64,000 nucleotides of DNA from Thermomonas alba (GCF_022419205.1 NZ_JAJOZU010000002.1:455123-519122); one strand, 5' to 3'; shown: positions 29,481-39,519, counted from the stretch's first letter. Translations and numbers: made by a program. The notes: generated by a model from the letters alone, not told the origin.

Positions 29481-30482
29481 TTACGAGTAGGTCAGCGCGC
29501 GCTTGGCGGCGGCAACGATCTTGTCCACGCTGGGCAGGTACTTCATTTCCAGGCGGAACAGCGGGATGTGGGTGTCGTAACCGGTCACGCGTTCGACCGG
29601 CGCCAGCAGGTCGAACAGGCATTCCTCGGCAATGCGGGCGGCTACCTCGGCGCCGAAGCCCGCCGTCTTGGCAGCTTCATGCACGATCACGCAGCGGCCG
29701 GTCTTGGCCACCGACTCGGCGATGGTGGCAAAGTCCAGCGGCTTGAGCGTGGCCACGTCGATGACTTCCGCGCTGATGCCTTCGGTGGCCAGCTTGTCGG
29801 CGGCTTCCAGGGTTTCCTTCACCTGTGCGCCCCAGGTCACCAGGGTGATGTCGTGACCATCGCGCAGCACGTAGCACACGTCCAGCGGCAGCGCCTGGCC
29901 GTCGTCTGGCACCAGCTCCTTGTACTGACGGTAGATCCGCTTGGGCTCCATGTAGATCACCGGATCCGGGTCGCGGATCGCGGCCAGCAGCAGGCCATAG
30001 GCGCGCTGCGGGGAGCTGGGCATCACCACGCGCAGGCCCGGCACGTTGGTGAAGATGGCCTCGTTGGCTTCGCTGTGGTGCTCGGGCGCGCGGATGCCAC
30101 CGCCCCACGGCACGCGCAGCACCATCGGGCAGGTCAGGCGGCCGCGGGTGCGGTAGCGCATGCGCGCGGCGTGGCAGACGATGAAATCCACCATCGGGTA
30201 CATGAAGCCGTCGAACTGCGCCTCGGCGACCGGCTTCATCCCCTGGCTGGCCATGCCCACGGTCAGGCCGGCGATCGTGGTTTCATCCAGCGGGGTATCC
30301 AGCACGCGGGTGGCGCCGAACTGCTGCTGCAGGCCGGCGGTGGCGCGGAACACGCCGCCGTTGACGCCCACGTCCTCGCCCAGCACGACCACGCTGTCGT
30401 CGTGGCGCAGCTCATAGGCCAGCGCCTGGGTGATCGCCTCGATGAGCGTGATAGGAGCAGGGGTGATGGGTTGCGCGCTCAT
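29481..30482 (-). CDS. 2-oxoacid dehydrogenase E1 component, beta subunit
   Basis: The 333-residue subunit pairs with E1alpha to form the thiamine-diphosphate decarboxylase. It shows VVLGEDVGVNGGVFRATAGL, the DTPLDETTIAGLTVGMA segment with the ThDP-activating glutamate, AEAQFDGFMYP, LRVPWGGGIRAPEHHSE, and a transketolase C-terminal domain (EVIDVATLKPLD). Its ATG at 30482 overlaps the E1alpha stop by ATGA; E2 follows after 10 nt. Pyruvate and branched-chain substrates cannot be told apart with confidence by reading alone. Confidence 0.92.
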   Translation of the reverse strand: MSAQPITPAPITLIEAITQALAYELRHDDSVVVLGEDVGVNGGVFRATAGLQQQFGATRVLDTPLDETTIAGLTVGMASQGMKPVAEAQFDGFMYPMVDFIVCHAARMRYRTRGRLTCPMVLRVPWGGGIRAPEHHSEANEAIFTNVPGLRVVMPSSPQRAYGLLLAAIRDPDPVIYMEPKRIYRQYKELVPDDGQALPLDVCYVLRDGHDITLVTWGAQVKETLEAADKLATEGISAEVIDVATLKPLDFATIAESVAKTGRCVIVHEAAKTAGFGAEVAARIAEECLFDLLAPVERVTGYDTHIPLFRLEMKYLPSVDKIVAAAKRALTYS

Positions 30483-31555
30483 GCCCGGCCCTCCAGCGCG
30501 ATCGCGGCATTCCGCTGCGCCAGCAGGTCGGCCGGCATGTCCCCGTACAGGTAATCGAACATCGCTTCCACCGGCTGCACCGGGGTTTCCAGATAGGCGT
30601 TGATTTCGGCATCCACCTGCTTGCTGCACTCCTCGATCCAGGCCTGCTCCTGCGCCTCGTCCCACAGGCCGGCAGCGGTCAGGAACGCGCGCAGGCGGAT
30701 GAACGGCTCGTTCTGCCATGCCGCCTTCACTTCCTCTTCGCTGCGATAGCGGCGGGCGTCGTCGGCGGTGGTGTGATCGTGCAGGCGGTAGGTCAGGAAC
30801 TCGATGACGCTGCCGCCTTCGCCACTGCGCGCGCGTTCGGTGGCGCGGCGCATCGCTTCCAATACTGCGACCAGGTCATTGCCGTCGGCCTGCAGGCAGT
30901 ACAGGCCGCCAGCCAGCCCCTTCTGCGCCAGCGTCTGCGCGCCGGTCTGGGCCTTGCGCGGCACGCTGATGGCCCAGCCGTTGTTGATCACGCACAGCAC
31001 CAGCGGCAGGGTGTAGGCGCCGGCCGAGTTGACCGCCGCGTAGAAGTCGGTTTTGGAGCTGCCGCCGTCACCGCAGCAGGCCACCGCGATCCGGTTTTGT
31101 CCGCGCAGCTTGAAGCTCAGCGCCGCGCCCGAGGCCATCAGGCACTGGGTGGAAATCGGCACGCACCAGGGATAGTCGTGCGCCGGGCCGCCGGTGAGCA
31201 GGTTGCCGCGCTCGTCGCCGCCCCAGTACAGCAGCACCTCGCGCGGACGCACGCCGCGCATGAATTGCGCGCCGTATTCGCGATAGCTGGGCGCGAACAC
31301 GTCCTCGGGGCGGAGCGATGCGCCAATCCCGACATGGGTGGCCTCATGCCCCAGGCAACTGGCATAGGTGCCCAGCTTGCCGGTGCGCTGCAGGGCGATC
31401 GCCTTGCCGTCGAAGGTACGCACCAGCAGCATCTGCTTGAACAGCGGCAGCAGGGCGCTGGCATCGGGCACCGCCGGTGGCAGCGGGCCGGCCAGAGTGC
31501 CGTCCGGTTTGAGGTATTGCAGGTATTCGATCTCGAAGTGGGCGGCCGTGCTCAT
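30479..31555 (-). CDS. pdhA: 2-oxoacid dehydrogenase E1 component, alpha subunit
   Basis: The 358-residue subunit binds thiamine diphosphate and starts oxidative decarboxylation. The ThDP motif GDGGSSKTDFYAAVNSAGAY...NNGWAIS, the GHEATHVGIG and APSYREYGAQF segments and the phosphorylation-loop-like YRLHDHTTADDARRY can be seen. It is annotated pdhA in related xanthomonads, but a branched-chain role is equally plausible. It leads the operon. The minus strand shows TATCAT about 29 nt before ATG 31555. It is divergent from kynA with 131 bp between them. Confidence 0.9.
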   Translation of the reverse strand: MSTAAHFEIEYLQYLKPDGTLAGPLPPAVPDASALLPLFKQMLLVRTFDGKAIALQRTGKLGTYASCLGHEATHVGIGASLRPEDVFAPSYREYGAQFMRGVRPREVLLYWGGDERGNLLTGGPAHDYPWCVPISTQCLMASGAALSFKLRGQNRIAVACCGDGGSSKTDFYAAVNSAGAYTLPLVLCVINNGWAISVPRKAQTGAQTLAQKGLAGGLYCLQADGNDLVAVLEAMRRATERARSGEGGSVIEFLTYRLHDHTTADDARRYRSEEEVKAAWQNEPFIRLRAFLTAAGLWDEAQEQAWIEECSKQVDAEINAYLETPVQPVEAMFDYLYGDMPADLLAQRNAAIALEGRA

Positions 31556-31686
31556 ATTCGCCTGGGAGTTGGAGCAATCGCTCTATGATAACGGGTGGCC
31601 CATGACGGTTCGTTGCGCGCTGCGGCATCGCCATGGGTTTGACCACGATCAGGCGTCGCGCTGCGGCCGCATGCGACAATCCCAAG

Positions 31687-32565
31687 ATGACCAGCGAACA
31701 CGACACTGCGGGCGCCAACCGGCGCGATCTCGAAGCCGACATCCACACCGACCTCGCCGGGCGCCTCACCTACGGTGGCTATCTGCGGCTGGATCGCCTG
31801 CTGTCGGCCCAGCAGCCGCTGTCGAATCCGCCGCACCACGACGAGATGCTGTTCATCATCCAGCATCAGACCAGCGAGCTGTGGTTGAAACTGTTGATCC
31901 ATGAGCTGACCGCGGCGATCGCGCACCTGCGCAACGATCGCGTCTGGCAGTTCGGCAAGGTGGCTGCGCGCTGCAAGCGCGTGCTGGACCAGCTCACCGC
32001 GCAATGGTCGGTGCTGGAGACGCTGACGCCTTCGGAGTACATGGAATTCCGCGACGTGCTGGGCCCGGCGTCGGGCTTTCAGTCGCTGCAGTACCGCACC
32101 CTGGAGTTTCTGCTTGGAAACAAGAATGCGGCGATGCTCAAGGTGTTCGCGCACGATCCGGCCGCGCATGCGGCGCTGGAGGCGGTGCTGCGTGCGCCCA
32201 GCCTGTACGACGAGTTCCTGCGCTATCTGGCGCGCTGGGGTCACGCGGTGCCGGATGCGCATCTGGTGCGCGACTTCAGCCAGCCGCATGCGCTCGACCG
32301 CGCGCTGCTGCCGGTGTTCGAGCGCATCTACGCGGATACCACCCGCTATTGGCGCGAATACCAGCTATGCGAAGACCTGGTGGACCTGGAAACCCAGTTC
32401 CAGCTATGGCGCTTCCGCCACATGCGCACGGTGCAGCGGATCATCGGCTTCAGGCGTGGCACCGGCGGCTCCAGCGGCGTGGCTTTCCTCAAGCGTGCGT
32501 TGGACCTGAGCTTCTTCCCCGAGCTGTTCGAAGTGCGCACCACGATCGGCTCTGGCGCGTCCTGA
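31687..32565 (+). CDS. kynA: Tryptophan 2,3-dioxygenase
   Basis: This haem enzyme oxidises tryptophan to N-formylkynurenine, the first step of tryptophan catabolism. The 292-residue product has [16 protein letters not shown], the [17 protein letters not shown] helix, the substrate region [12 protein letters not shown], and the proximal haem histidine in [14 protein letters not shown], followed by [18 protein letters not shown] (31675-31680) ends exactly 6 nt before ATG 31687 and no ribosome site is visible, so a leaderless mRNA is likely. No other kynurenine genes are in the window. Confidence 0.95.
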   Translation: MTSEHDTAGANRRDLEADIHTDLAGRLTYGGYLRLDRLLSAQQPLSNPPHHDEMLFIIQHQTSELWLKLLIHELTAAIAHLRNDRVWQFGKVAARCKRVLDQLTAQWSVLETLTPSEYMEFRDVLGPASGFQSLQYRTLEFLLGNKNAAMLKVFAHDPAAHAALEAVLRAPSLYDEFLRYLARWGHAVPDAHLVRDFSQPHALDRALLPVFERIYADTTRYWREYQLCEDLVDLETQFQLWRFRHMRTVQRIIGFRRGTGGSSGVAFLKRALDLSFFPELFEVRTTIGSGAS

Positions 32566-32708
32566 CGTCTCGAAGTTTGTTGCGCTGCAATAGCGGCCGG
32601 GTTTGACGGCAGCGCATCGGCTCGGCCATCCTCGCGCGGTTCCGTGCCCGTGATGGCCCGGTTCACATCCTTTGCAATCCACATGAGTGACGACGAGAGG
32701 GACGCCGC

Positions 32709-34241
32709 ATGAGCGGAGCCGTAGACACGCCCACCCCGGTGAATCCACCGGAATTTCCGCAGCTGATGGGGCATCCGCGCCCGCTGTGGATGCTGTTCAT
32801 GTCGGAGTTTTGGGAACGCTTCGCGTTCTATGGCATCCGCTGGGCGATGGTGCTGTACATCGTGGCCCAGTTTTACGGAGGTGATGCTGCCGGCGAAAAA
32901 CCGGCAAGCGAGCTTTACGGCGCATATCTGGCGCTGGTGTATGCGGGGGCCATTTTCGGCGGATATGTTGCCGATAAGCTGATCGGGTATCAGCGCTCGA
33001 TCCTGCTGGGCGCGATCGTGATGTCGGCCGGGCTATTCCTGCTGGCAGTGCCGGATGAGCGTGTGTTCAAGCTCGGGTTGGCGACCATCATCGTTGGCAA
33101 CGGCCTGTTCAAGCCGATCATCTCCACCATGGTCGGCAAGCTGTACGCGCAGGGCGACGCACGCCGCGATTCCGGCTTCACCATCTTCTACATGGGCATC
33201 AATCTCGGTGCGCTCCTGGCGCCGCTGGTGACCCAGTACCTGGCCAAGAAGATCTTCGGCATCGAGGACATGCCGGCCTACAAGATCGTGTTCATCTCCG
33301 CCGGTATCGGCATGCTGCTGAGCCTGGTGTGGTTCTGGTTCGGCCGCCGCCAGCTCAAGGGCATCGGCCTGCCGGCCGCGCACCAGGCCGGGTTGCGCAA
33401 CGTCAGCCTGGTGTTGGTGTTTGGCGTGATCATCGGCATTCCGCTGTTCTATGCCCTGCTGACCATCGACGCCAGCCTGCTGCAGGCGATCCTGATGGCG
33501 CTGTTCGTGATCCCGGCAGTGATGCTGGTGCGCGAGGGCGTGGTCGAAGGCCAGGTAGCACGCGACAAGGTGATGGCGATGCTGACCATCTTCGTGTTCA
33601 ACGTGTTGTTCTGGATGTTCTTCGAGCAGGCCGGCAGTTCGTTCAACTTCCTGGCCGACAAGATCGTCAACCGCGACCTCGGCATGCCGGGCCTGTTCCA
33701 GGCGCTGGCCGGCACCAATGACTTCCCGGTGTCCTGGTTCCAGTCGGTGAACTCGGTGGCGATCATCGTGCTGGCGCCGGTCATGGCCTGGTTGTGGGTG
33801 AAGATGGGCAAGTACAACCCAATCATCCCGCGCAAGTTCGGACTCGGCCTGATCTTCAACGGCCTGGCCTTCCTGCTGCTGATGGTGGCCTTGTCCAGCA
33901 TGCTCGACGCCAACGGCAAGATCCCGTTCTGGACATTGTTCATGGTGTACGTGATCCAGTCGGTGGGCGAGCTGTGCCTGTCGCCCATCGGTCTGTCGAT
34001 GACCACCAAGCTGGCGCCTTCGCGGCTGGCGGGCCTGGCGATGGGCTGCTGGTTCCTGTCGATCGCGATCGGCAACAACCTGGCGGGCATTTTCGCCGGC
34101 CACGTCAGTGGCGAAGGCGGCATGACCGTGGCCTCGGCGCACGCCGGTTACACCTTCGGCTTCTATGCGCTGGTGGGCTCGGGCGTGCTGCTGTTCCTCA
34201 TCGCTCCGCTGATCCAGCGCTGGATGCACGGGGTGAAGTAA
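32709..34241 (+). CDS. POT-family proton-dependent oligopeptide transporter
   Basis: The 510-residue inner-membrane protein is a proton-coupled di-/tripeptide importer. The proton-coupling motif in TM1 reads EFWERFAFYG (ExxERF), and the POT signature YMGINLGALLAPLV and the TM10-11 region QSVGELCLSPIGLSMTTKLAP are present. It has about 12-14 helices. GAGAGGGA lies upstream of ATG 32709. It sits between kynA and the MarR/hppD/hmgA block, an order I associate with xanthomonads, and fits import of peptides produced by the secreted dipeptidyl peptidase at 3.4 kb. Confidence 0.92.
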   Translation: MSGAVDTPTPVNPPEFPQLMGHPRPLWMLFMSEFWERFAFYGIRWAMVLYIVAQFYGGDAAGEKPASELYGAYLALVYAGAIFGGYVADKLIGYQRSILLGAIVMSAGLFLLAVPDERVFKLGLATIIVGNGLFKPIISTMVGKLYAQGDARRDSGFTIFYMGINLGALLAPLVTQYLAKKIFGIEDMPAYKIVFISAGIGMLLSLVWFWFGRRQLKGIGLPAAHQAGLRNVSLVLVFGVIIGIPLFYALLTIDASLLQAILMALFVIPAVMLVREGVVEGQVARDKVMAMLTIFVFNVLFWMFFEQAGSSFNFLADKIVNRDLGMPGLFQALAGTNDFPVSWFQSVNSVAIIVLAPVMAWLWVKMGKYNPIIPRKFGLGLIFNGLAFLLLMVALSSMLDANGKIPFWTLFMVYVIQSVGELCLSPIGLSMTTKLAPSRLAGLAMGCWFLSIAIGNNLAGIFAGHVSGEGGMTVASAHAGYTFGFYALVGSGVLLFLIAPLIQRWMHGVK

Positions 34242-34243
34242 GT

Positions 34244-34278
34244 CCGGATCGTCGCATCCGTCCGCGGATGCGATCCGG
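34244..34278. terminator. Hairpin between POT transporter and marR
   Basis: A 14-bp stem with a 3-nt bulge (CCGGATCG then CATCCG pairing with CGGATGCGATCCGG; loop TCCG) lies immediately after the transporter stop. It may act in both directions between convergent genes. Confidence 0.5.
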
Positions 34279-34291
34279 CGCGATGTGCGGC

Positions 34292-34313
34292 GGCGGCCTG
34301 CGGGCCGCCGTTT
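34292..34313 (+). terminator. Rho-independent-like terminator
   Basis: A perfect 7-bp stem (GGCGGCC, loop TGCG, GGCCGCC) is followed by GTTT on the plus strand, after the transporter gene and just before the convergent marR 3' end. Confidence 0.5.
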
Positions 34314-34330
34314 GCGTGTGCGGCGTAGCT

Positions 34331-34798
34331 TCAGCCCGTGAAATGCGCGGATTCGGCGCGCAGCTCCAGCTCATCCAGCCGGTCGAGCAGGCGGAACAGC
34401 AGCGCGCGTTCGTCGGCCGAGAGCTCGTCCAGCACCTGGCGCTCGAATGCCAGTGCCAGCGGCACGATCTGGTCGTAGATGGCATAGCCTGATTCCGACA
34501 GGCGCAATACCGAGCGGCGGCGGTCGTCCTCATCGAACTCGCGCTCGATTCGGCCGGCTGCCAGTAGACGCGCCACCGCGCGGCTCACCGCCACTTTGTC
34601 CATGGCCGTGCGCTGTGCCACCTGGTTGGCCGACAGGTCCGGGGTGCGGCCGAGGATCGCCATGACCCGCCACTCGTTCACGCTAAGGTCGAAGCGCTGC
34701 GAGTACTCGCGCGCGATCGCGTTGCTGAGGCGATTGGTCAGCACGCTCAGGCGGTACGGCAAGAAACGTTCGAGGATGAGTTGGGCGTGTTCGGGCAT
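34331..34798 (-). CDS. MarR-family regulator, probable repressor of the hppD-hmgA pathway
   Basis: The 155-residue protein has the MarR winged helix: LSVNEWRVMAILGRTPDLSANQVAQR, the recognition helix DKVAVSRAVARLLAAGRI and the beta-wing DEDDRRRSVLRLSESG. It is transcribed away from hppD, and the 76-bp gap holds a perfect 14-bp palindrome placed to block the hppD promoter. MarR-type repressors of homogentisate genes that respond to pathway intermediates are known in other proteobacteria, so that role is inferred here. ATG 34798. Confidence 0.85.
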   Translation of the reverse strand: MPEHAQLILERFLPYRLSVLTNRLSNAIAREYSQRFDLSVNEWRVMAILGRTPDLSANQVAQRTAMDKVAVSRAVARLLAAGRIEREFDEDDRRRSVLRLSESGYAIYDQIVPLALAFERQVLDELSADERALLFRLLDRLDELELRAESAHFTG

Positions 34799-34816
34799 GG
34801 CGGTGGGCAGGGTGCC

Positions 34817-34845
34817 TTGAAAATGGTTGCAATTGCAACTATAAA
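34817..34845 (+). promoter_or_regulatory. hppD promoter with palindromic operator in the spacer
   Basis: TTGAAA (34817-34822) and TATAAA (34840-34845) are 17 bp apart, a near-consensus sigma-70 promoter. The perfect palindrome GTTGCAATTGCAAC (34826-34839) fills the spacer and ends exactly at the -10 box. It is the probable binding site of the divergent MarR protein. Transcription would start near 34852, giving hppD a leader of about 23 nt with GAGG. Confidence 0.8.
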
Positions 34846-34874
34846 ACGGACTCCCCGATGCTGAGGCCCTTCAC

Positions 34875-35960
34875 ATGAGCGCGCAACCGAATCTTGGCAT
34901 GCAGCCGACTACCTTCGAAAACCCGATGGGTATCAACGGGTTCGAGTTCGTCGAGTTCGCCGCGCCGGCCGGGCAAGGCCCGCGCATGCGCGACTATCTG
35001 GAGAGGCTGGGCTTCACCGCGGTGGCGCGGCACAAGGCGCGGCCGATCACCCTGTTCCGTCAGGGCGCCATCAACTTCCTGCTGAACGAATCGGAAGATT
35101 CCTTCGCGGCCGACTTCGCGGCTCAGCATGGCCCGTCCGCCTGTGGCTTTGCGATCCGCTTCAAGAAACCCACCGCCGAGGTGCTGGCGCACGTGCTGGC
35201 CAACGGTGGCGCCAAGGCCGACCACAAGCCGGAGACCGCCGCGGTGGACACGCCGGCGATCAAGGGCATCGGCGACTGCATGCTGTATCTGGTCGATGAC
35301 GGGCGCGCCGACCTGTACGCCGACTACGAGCCGCTGCCGGGCGTGGACCAGCATCCGAAGGGCTTCGGCCTGACCTTCATCGACCACCTCACCCACAACC
35401 TGTACGTGGGCAACATGCAGAAGTGGTCGGAGTACTACGAGAAGCTGTTCAACTTCCGCGAGATCCGCTACTTCGACATCAAAGGCGCCAAGACCGGCCT
35501 GCTGTCGAAGGCGATGACCGCGCCGGACGGCGTGGTGCGCATCCCGCTGAACGAGTCGTCCGACGAGAAGAGCCAGATCAACGAATACCTGCGCGAGTAC
35601 AAGGGTGAGGGCATCCAGCACATCGCCCTGTTTACCGACGATATCTACACCACCGTCGAGCAGATGCGCGCTGCCGGGGTCGAGTTCCTCGACACGCCCG
35701 ATACCTATTTCGAAGTGATCGATCAGCGCATCCCCAATCACGGCGAGGATGTGCCGCGCCTGGCCAGGAACAAGATCCTGATCGACGCCGACCCGGAGAC
35801 CAAGACGCGCAAGCTGCTGCAGATCTTCACCCAAAACGCGTTCGGCCCGATCTTCTTCGAGATCATCCAGCGCAAGGGCAACGAAGGTTTCGGCGAAGGC
35901 AACTTCCAGGCCCTGTTCGAGAGCATCGAGCGCGACCAGATGCGGCGCGGCGTGCTGTAA
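34875..35960 (+). CDS. hppD: 4-hydroxyphenylpyruvate dioxygenase
   Basis: This Fe(II) enzyme converts 4-hydroxyphenylpyruvate to homogentisate in tyrosine breakdown. The 361-residue product has two VOC domains. The iron ligands are the histidine in FIDHLTHNLYVGNM, the histidine in EGIQHIALFTDDI and the glutamate in PIFFEIIQRKGNEGFGEGNF. It is about the usual length. Homogentisate can also be oxidised to brown pyomelanin if hmgA fails. It is followed by hmgA after 51 nt, and its promoter region carries the MarR-type palindrome. Confidence 0.96.
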   Translation: MSAQPNLGMQPTTFENPMGINGFEFVEFAAPAGQGPRMRDYLERLGFTAVARHKARPITLFRQGAINFLLNESEDSFAADFAAQHGPSACGFAIRFKKPTAEVLAHVLANGGAKADHKPETAAVDTPAIKGIGDCMLYLVDDGRADLYADYEPLPGVDQHPKGFGLTFIDHLTHNLYVGNMQKWSEYYEKLFNFREIRYFDIKGAKTGLLSKAMTAPDGVVRIPLNESSDEKSQINEYLREYKGEGIQHIALFTDDIYTTVEQMRAAGVEFLDTPDTYFEVIDQRIPNHGEDVPRLARNKILIDADPETKTRKLLQIFTQNAFGPIFFEIIQRKGNEGFGEGNFQALFESIERDQMRRGVL

Positions 35961-36011
35961 CCGCGGTGATTTCCGCCCGCCGCGCGGCGGGACCTCCAGA
36001 GCGAGCAGACC

Positions 36012-37307
36012 ATGGTGATCCAGAGCAACGGCTACCAGAGCGGTTTCGGCAACGAGTTCGCCAGCGAGGCGATTCCCGGCACGCTGCCGGTCGGGCGCAA
36101 CTCCCCGCAGCGTGTCGCGCACGGCCTGTACGCCGAGCAGCTCACCGGCACCGCGTTCACCGCGCCGCGCCACGCCAATCGCCGCAGCTGGCTGTACCGC
36201 ATCCGCCCGGCGGCAGTCCACGGCCGTTTCGCGTTGCTGCCGCATCCGACCTTTCACAACGACTTCGGTAGCGGCGCGGTGACCCCGGAGCAGCTGCGCT
36301 GGAACCCGCTGCCGCTGCCCGAGGCGCCCACCGATTTCGTCGCGGGCCTGTTCACCATGGGCGGCAACGGCGGCCCGCAGGCGGGCACCGGCGTCGGCAT
36401 CCACCTGTATGCAGCCAACCGCGACATGCAGGGCCGCTTCTTCTACGACGCCGATGGCGAGCTGCTGGTCGTCCCACAGCTGGGCCGCCTGCACATCGAG
36501 ACCGAGCTGGGCGTGCTGGACGTGGAGCCACAGGAGATCGCGGTGATTCCGCGTGGCGTGCGCTTCCGCGTCACGCTGCCGGACGGGACGGCGCGTGGCT
36601 ATGTGTGCGAGAACTTCGGCGCGCTGCTGCGCCTGCCCGACCTTGGGCCGATCGGCAGCAACGGCCTGGCCAATCCGCGCGATTTCCTGACCCCGCACGC
36701 AGCCTTCGAGGACGTGGAGGGCGAGTTCGAGCTGATCGCCAAGTTCCAGGGTCACCTGTGGCGCGCGCCGATCGACCACTCGCCGCTGGACGTGGTCGGC
36801 TGGCACGGCAACTACACGCCGTACAAGTACGACCTGCGTCGCTTCAACACCATCGGCTCGATCAGCTTTGATCATCCGGATCCGTCGATCTTCCTGGTGC
36901 TGCATTCGCCCAGCGACACGCCGGGCACCAGCAACATGGATTTCGTGATCTTCCCGCCGCGCATCCTGGCCATGCGCGACACCTTCCGTCCGCCGTGGTT
37001 CCACCGCAATGTCGCCAGCGAGTTCATGGGTCTGATCCACGGCGTCTACGACGCCAAGGCCGACGGCTTCGTGCCTGGCGGCTGCTCGCTGCACAACTGC
37101 ATGACCGGGCATGGGCCGGATGCGGCCACCTTCGAGAAGGCCAGCGCCGCCGACACATCGAAACCGGACTACATCGAAGACACCATGGCCTTCATGTTCG
37201 AGACCCGCGCGGTGATTCGCCCGACCGCGCAAGCGCTGGACGCTGCGCATCGCCAGCAGGATTACCCTGACTGCTGGGCTGGTCTGGTGCGGCATTTCCT
37301 GGCGTAA
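36012..37307 (+). CDS. hmgA: Homogentisate 1,2-dioxygenase
   Basis: HmgA opens the ring of homogentisate to maleylacetoacetate. The 431-residue cupin-type iron enzyme has [20 protein letters not shown] at the start, the active-site segment [18 protein letters not shown] with histidine and glutamate ligands, and [16 protein letters not shown] with a further histidine. It is downstream of hppD and likely in the same operon under MarR control. The later steps (maiA, fahA) are not seen in the window. Confidence 0.96.
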   Translation: MVIQSNGYQSGFGNEFASEAIPGTLPVGRNSPQRVAHGLYAEQLTGTAFTAPRHANRRSWLYRIRPAAVHGRFALLPHPTFHNDFGSGAVTPEQLRWNPLPLPEAPTDFVAGLFTMGGNGGPQAGTGVGIHLYAANRDMQGRFFYDADGELLVVPQLGRLHIETELGVLDVEPQEIAVIPRGVRFRVTLPDGTARGYVCENFGALLRLPDLGPIGSNGLANPRDFLTPHAAFEDVEGEFELIAKFQGHLWRAPIDHSPLDVVGWHGNYTPYKYDLRRFNTIGSISFDHPDPSIFLVLHSPSDTPGTSNMDFVIFPPRILAMRDTFRPPWFHRNVASEFMGLIHGVYDAKADGFVPGGCSLHNCMTGHGPDAATFEKASAADTSKPDYIEDTMAFMFETRAVIRPTAQALDAAHRQQDYPDCWAGLVRHFLA

Positions 37308-37367
37308 GCGGCCGCCTGTGCGCGGCCTCCGGCGCGCTCGATCGCGGCCGGATGGCATACTTGCGCG

Positions 37368-38579
37368 ATGAACGTCCCTATCCGCGTACTTGCGCGCGCC
37401 CAGCGCGCGCTGAGCGAATTCTTCCGCCTCGAAGCCGCTGGCGGCATCGTGCTGATCGTGGCGGCGCTGCTGGCGATGCTAGCGGCCAACTCGCCGCTGG
37501 CCGAGGCCTATGCGGCGTTCCGGGAGACGCCGTTGGGGCACGGTGACTGGGGCAAATCGCTGCACTGGTGGGTCAACGACGGCCTGATGGCGATCTTCTT
37601 CCTGCTGGTGGCGCTGGAGATCAAGCGCGAGGTGATCTCCGGGCAGTTGTCCAGCCGCGCGCAGCTGGCGCTGCCGGTGGTGTGCGCGAGCGGCGGCGTG
37701 CTGGTGCCGGCCCTGCTGTACGTCGCGCTGAACCATGCCGACGCCGAGGCCATGCGTGGCTGGGCCGTGCCCACCGCCACCGACATCGCGTTCGCGCTGG
37801 GCGTGCTGGCACTGCTCGGGTCGCGGGTGCCGCTGGGAATGAAGCTGCTGCTGTCCACCATCGCCGTCGCCGATGATCTGATCGCGATTCTGATCATCGC
37901 CCTGTTCTACACCCAGGGCCTGCAGTGGACGGCGCTGGCCGGCGCGGGGGCGGTGGTGCTGGCGATGGCCGTGCTCAATCGGCGCCAGGTGGTCTCGCTG
38001 TGGCCCTATCTCGTGCTCGGTGCCGTGCTGTGGGGGCTGGTGCTGGCCTCAGGTGTGCACGCCACCCTGGCCGGGGTGGTGACCGGGCTGATGATCCCGC
38101 ATTACGACCGCCGCAATGCGATCGACGACGCCAGCGAGCATTCGCCTTTGGAGACGCTGGAACATGCTCTGCATCCGTGGGTGGCCTACGCCATCCTGCC
38201 GCTGTTCGCCTTCGTCAATGCCGGGCTGCCGCTGGTGGGCTTGCAGCCCGGCGCGCTGCTCGCGCCGCTGCCGGCCGGGATCGGGCTGGGGCTGGTGCTG
38301 GGCAAGCCGGTCGGGATCGTCGGCGCGGCGCTGCTGATGCGCGCGCTGGGGCTGGCGCGCTTCCCCGAGGGCATGGACCTGCGCGCGATGCTGGGCCTGG
38401 GCCTGCTGTGCGGCATCGGCTTCACCATGAGCCTGTTCATCGCGGGGCTGGCGTTCGGCGGGCAGGGGCTGCACTACACCGAAAGCGTGCTTGGCGTGCT
38501 CGGCGCCTCGGTGGTGGCGGCGTTGGCCGGCCTGCTGTGGCTGGCGCTGGTGCTGCCGCGCGCGCAGGCCGCCCGCTAG
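37368..38579 (+). CDS. nhaA: Na+/H+ antiporter NhaA
   Basis: NhaA expels sodium in exchange for protons for pH and salt balance. The 403-residue inner-membrane protein has about 12 helices, the essential adjacent aspartates in STIAVADDLIAILIIALFY (in place of the usual VIDDL), the discontinuous-helix segment PTATDIAFALGVLALLG, and GIGFTMSLFIAGLAF near the C-terminus. CATACT (37356-37361) ends exactly 6 nt before ATG 37368 without a Shine-Dalgarno, another leaderless-type start. It converges on purC. Confidence 0.94.
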   Translation: MNVPIRVLARAQRALSEFFRLEAAGGIVLIVAALLAMLAANSPLAEAYAAFRETPLGHGDWGKSLHWWVNDGLMAIFFLLVALEIKREVISGQLSSRAQLALPVVCASGGVLVPALLYVALNHADAEAMRGWAVPTATDIAFALGVLALLGSRVPLGMKLLLSTIAVADDLIAILIIALFYTQGLQWTALAGAGAVVLAMAVLNRRQVVSLWPYLVLGAVLWGLVLASGVHATLAGVVTGLMIPHYDRRNAIDDASEHSPLETLEHALHPWVAYAILPLFAFVNAGLPLVGLQPGALLAPLPAGIGLGLVLGKPVGIVGAALLMRALGLARFPEGMDLRAMLGLGLLCGIGFTMSLFIAGLAFGGQGLHYTESVLGVLGASVVAALAGLLWLALVLPRAQAAR

Positions 38580-38622
38580 GCGCGCGGGGCGGCGGCATCA
38601 CGGTTCCGGGGGTGCCGGCGCT

Positions 38623-39519
38623 TCAGTCGATGCGCAGGCCGGCCAGTTTTTCCAGCGCCTCCGCGTACTTGGCGCGGGTCTTGGCGATCACCTCCGGCGG
38701 CAGGCGCGGGCCGGGCGGGGTCTTGTCCCAGTCCAGCGTCTCCAGGTAGTCGCGCACGAACTGTTTGTCGTAGCTCGGAGGGCTGATGCCGACGGCGTAC
38801 TGCTCCGCCGGCCAGTAGCGCGAGGAGTCCGGCGTCAGCATCTCGTCCATCACGTAGAGCCTGCCGTCGGCATCGGTGCCGAACTCGAACTTGGTGTCAG
38901 CGAGGATGATCCCGCGCTGCGCGGCGTAGTCGCGGGCGTAGGCATAGATCGCCAGGGTGGCGTCGCGCACGGCTTCGGCCAGCTCGCGGCCGATCAGGTT
39001 CACCATTTGCGCAAAGCTGATGTTCTCGTCGTGGTCGCCCACCGCTGCCTTGGTCGAAGGCGTGAAGATCGGCTCGGGCAGCTGCTGCGCTTGCTGCAAG
39101 CCGGCGGGCAGCGCGATGCCGCTGACCGCCCCGGTGCGCTGGTAGTCCTTCCAGCCGCTGCCGATCAGATAGCCGCGCGCGATGCATTCCACCGGCACCG
39201 GCTTGAGCTTCTTCGTCACCACCGCGCGCCTGGCGTATAGCGCCGCGTCCACGCCCGCCGGCAGCACCGAGGCGACGTCGATGCCGGTCAGGTGGTTGGG
39301 GATGATGTGGGCGGTCTTGTCGAACCAGAAGTTGCTGATCTGGCAGAGCATCTCGCCCTTGCCGGGGATCGGGTCGGGCAGCACCACGTCGAACGCGGAG
39401 AGGCGGTCGGTGGCGACCATCAGCAGCGTGCCGTCGCCGAGGTCGAACACGTCGCGGACCTTGCCGCGGTGGATCAGGTTCAGGCCGGGCAGATCGGACT
39501 GGAGCAGGGTGGTGGTCAT
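38623..39519 (-). CDS. purC: Phosphoribosylaminoimidazole-succinocarboxamide synthase
   Basis: PurC (SAICAR synthase) joins CAIR and aspartate with ATP in purine synthesis. The 298-residue product is of the longer, yeast-like type: [58 protein letters not shown], and [10 protein letters not shown] with [19 protein letters not shown] 39519 (MTTTLLQSD) is preferred; four codons upstream there is another start. TAAACT lies about 28 nt upstream on the minus strand. It is divergent from the J-domain gene. Confidence 0.95.
   Translation of the reverse strand: MTTTLLQSDLPGLNLIHRGKVRDVFDLGDGTLLMVATDRLSAFDVVLPDPIPGKGEMLCQISNFWFDKTAHIIPNHLTGIDVASVLPAGVDAALYARRAVVTKKLKPVPVECIARGYLIGSGWKDYQRTGAVSGIALPAGLQQAQQLPEPIFTPSTKAAVGDHDENISFAQMVNLIGRELAEAVRDATLAIYAYARDYAAQRGIILADTKFEFGTDADGRLYVMDEMLTPDSSRYWPAEQYAVGISPPSYDKQFVRDYLETLDWDKTPPGPRLPPEVIAKTRAKYAEALEKLAGLRID

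Noticed and set aside
34839-37358. An 839-codon minus-strand frame opposite hppD and hmgA
   Set aside because: Both plus-strand genes are complete and well matched; the antisense frame is a composition artefact.
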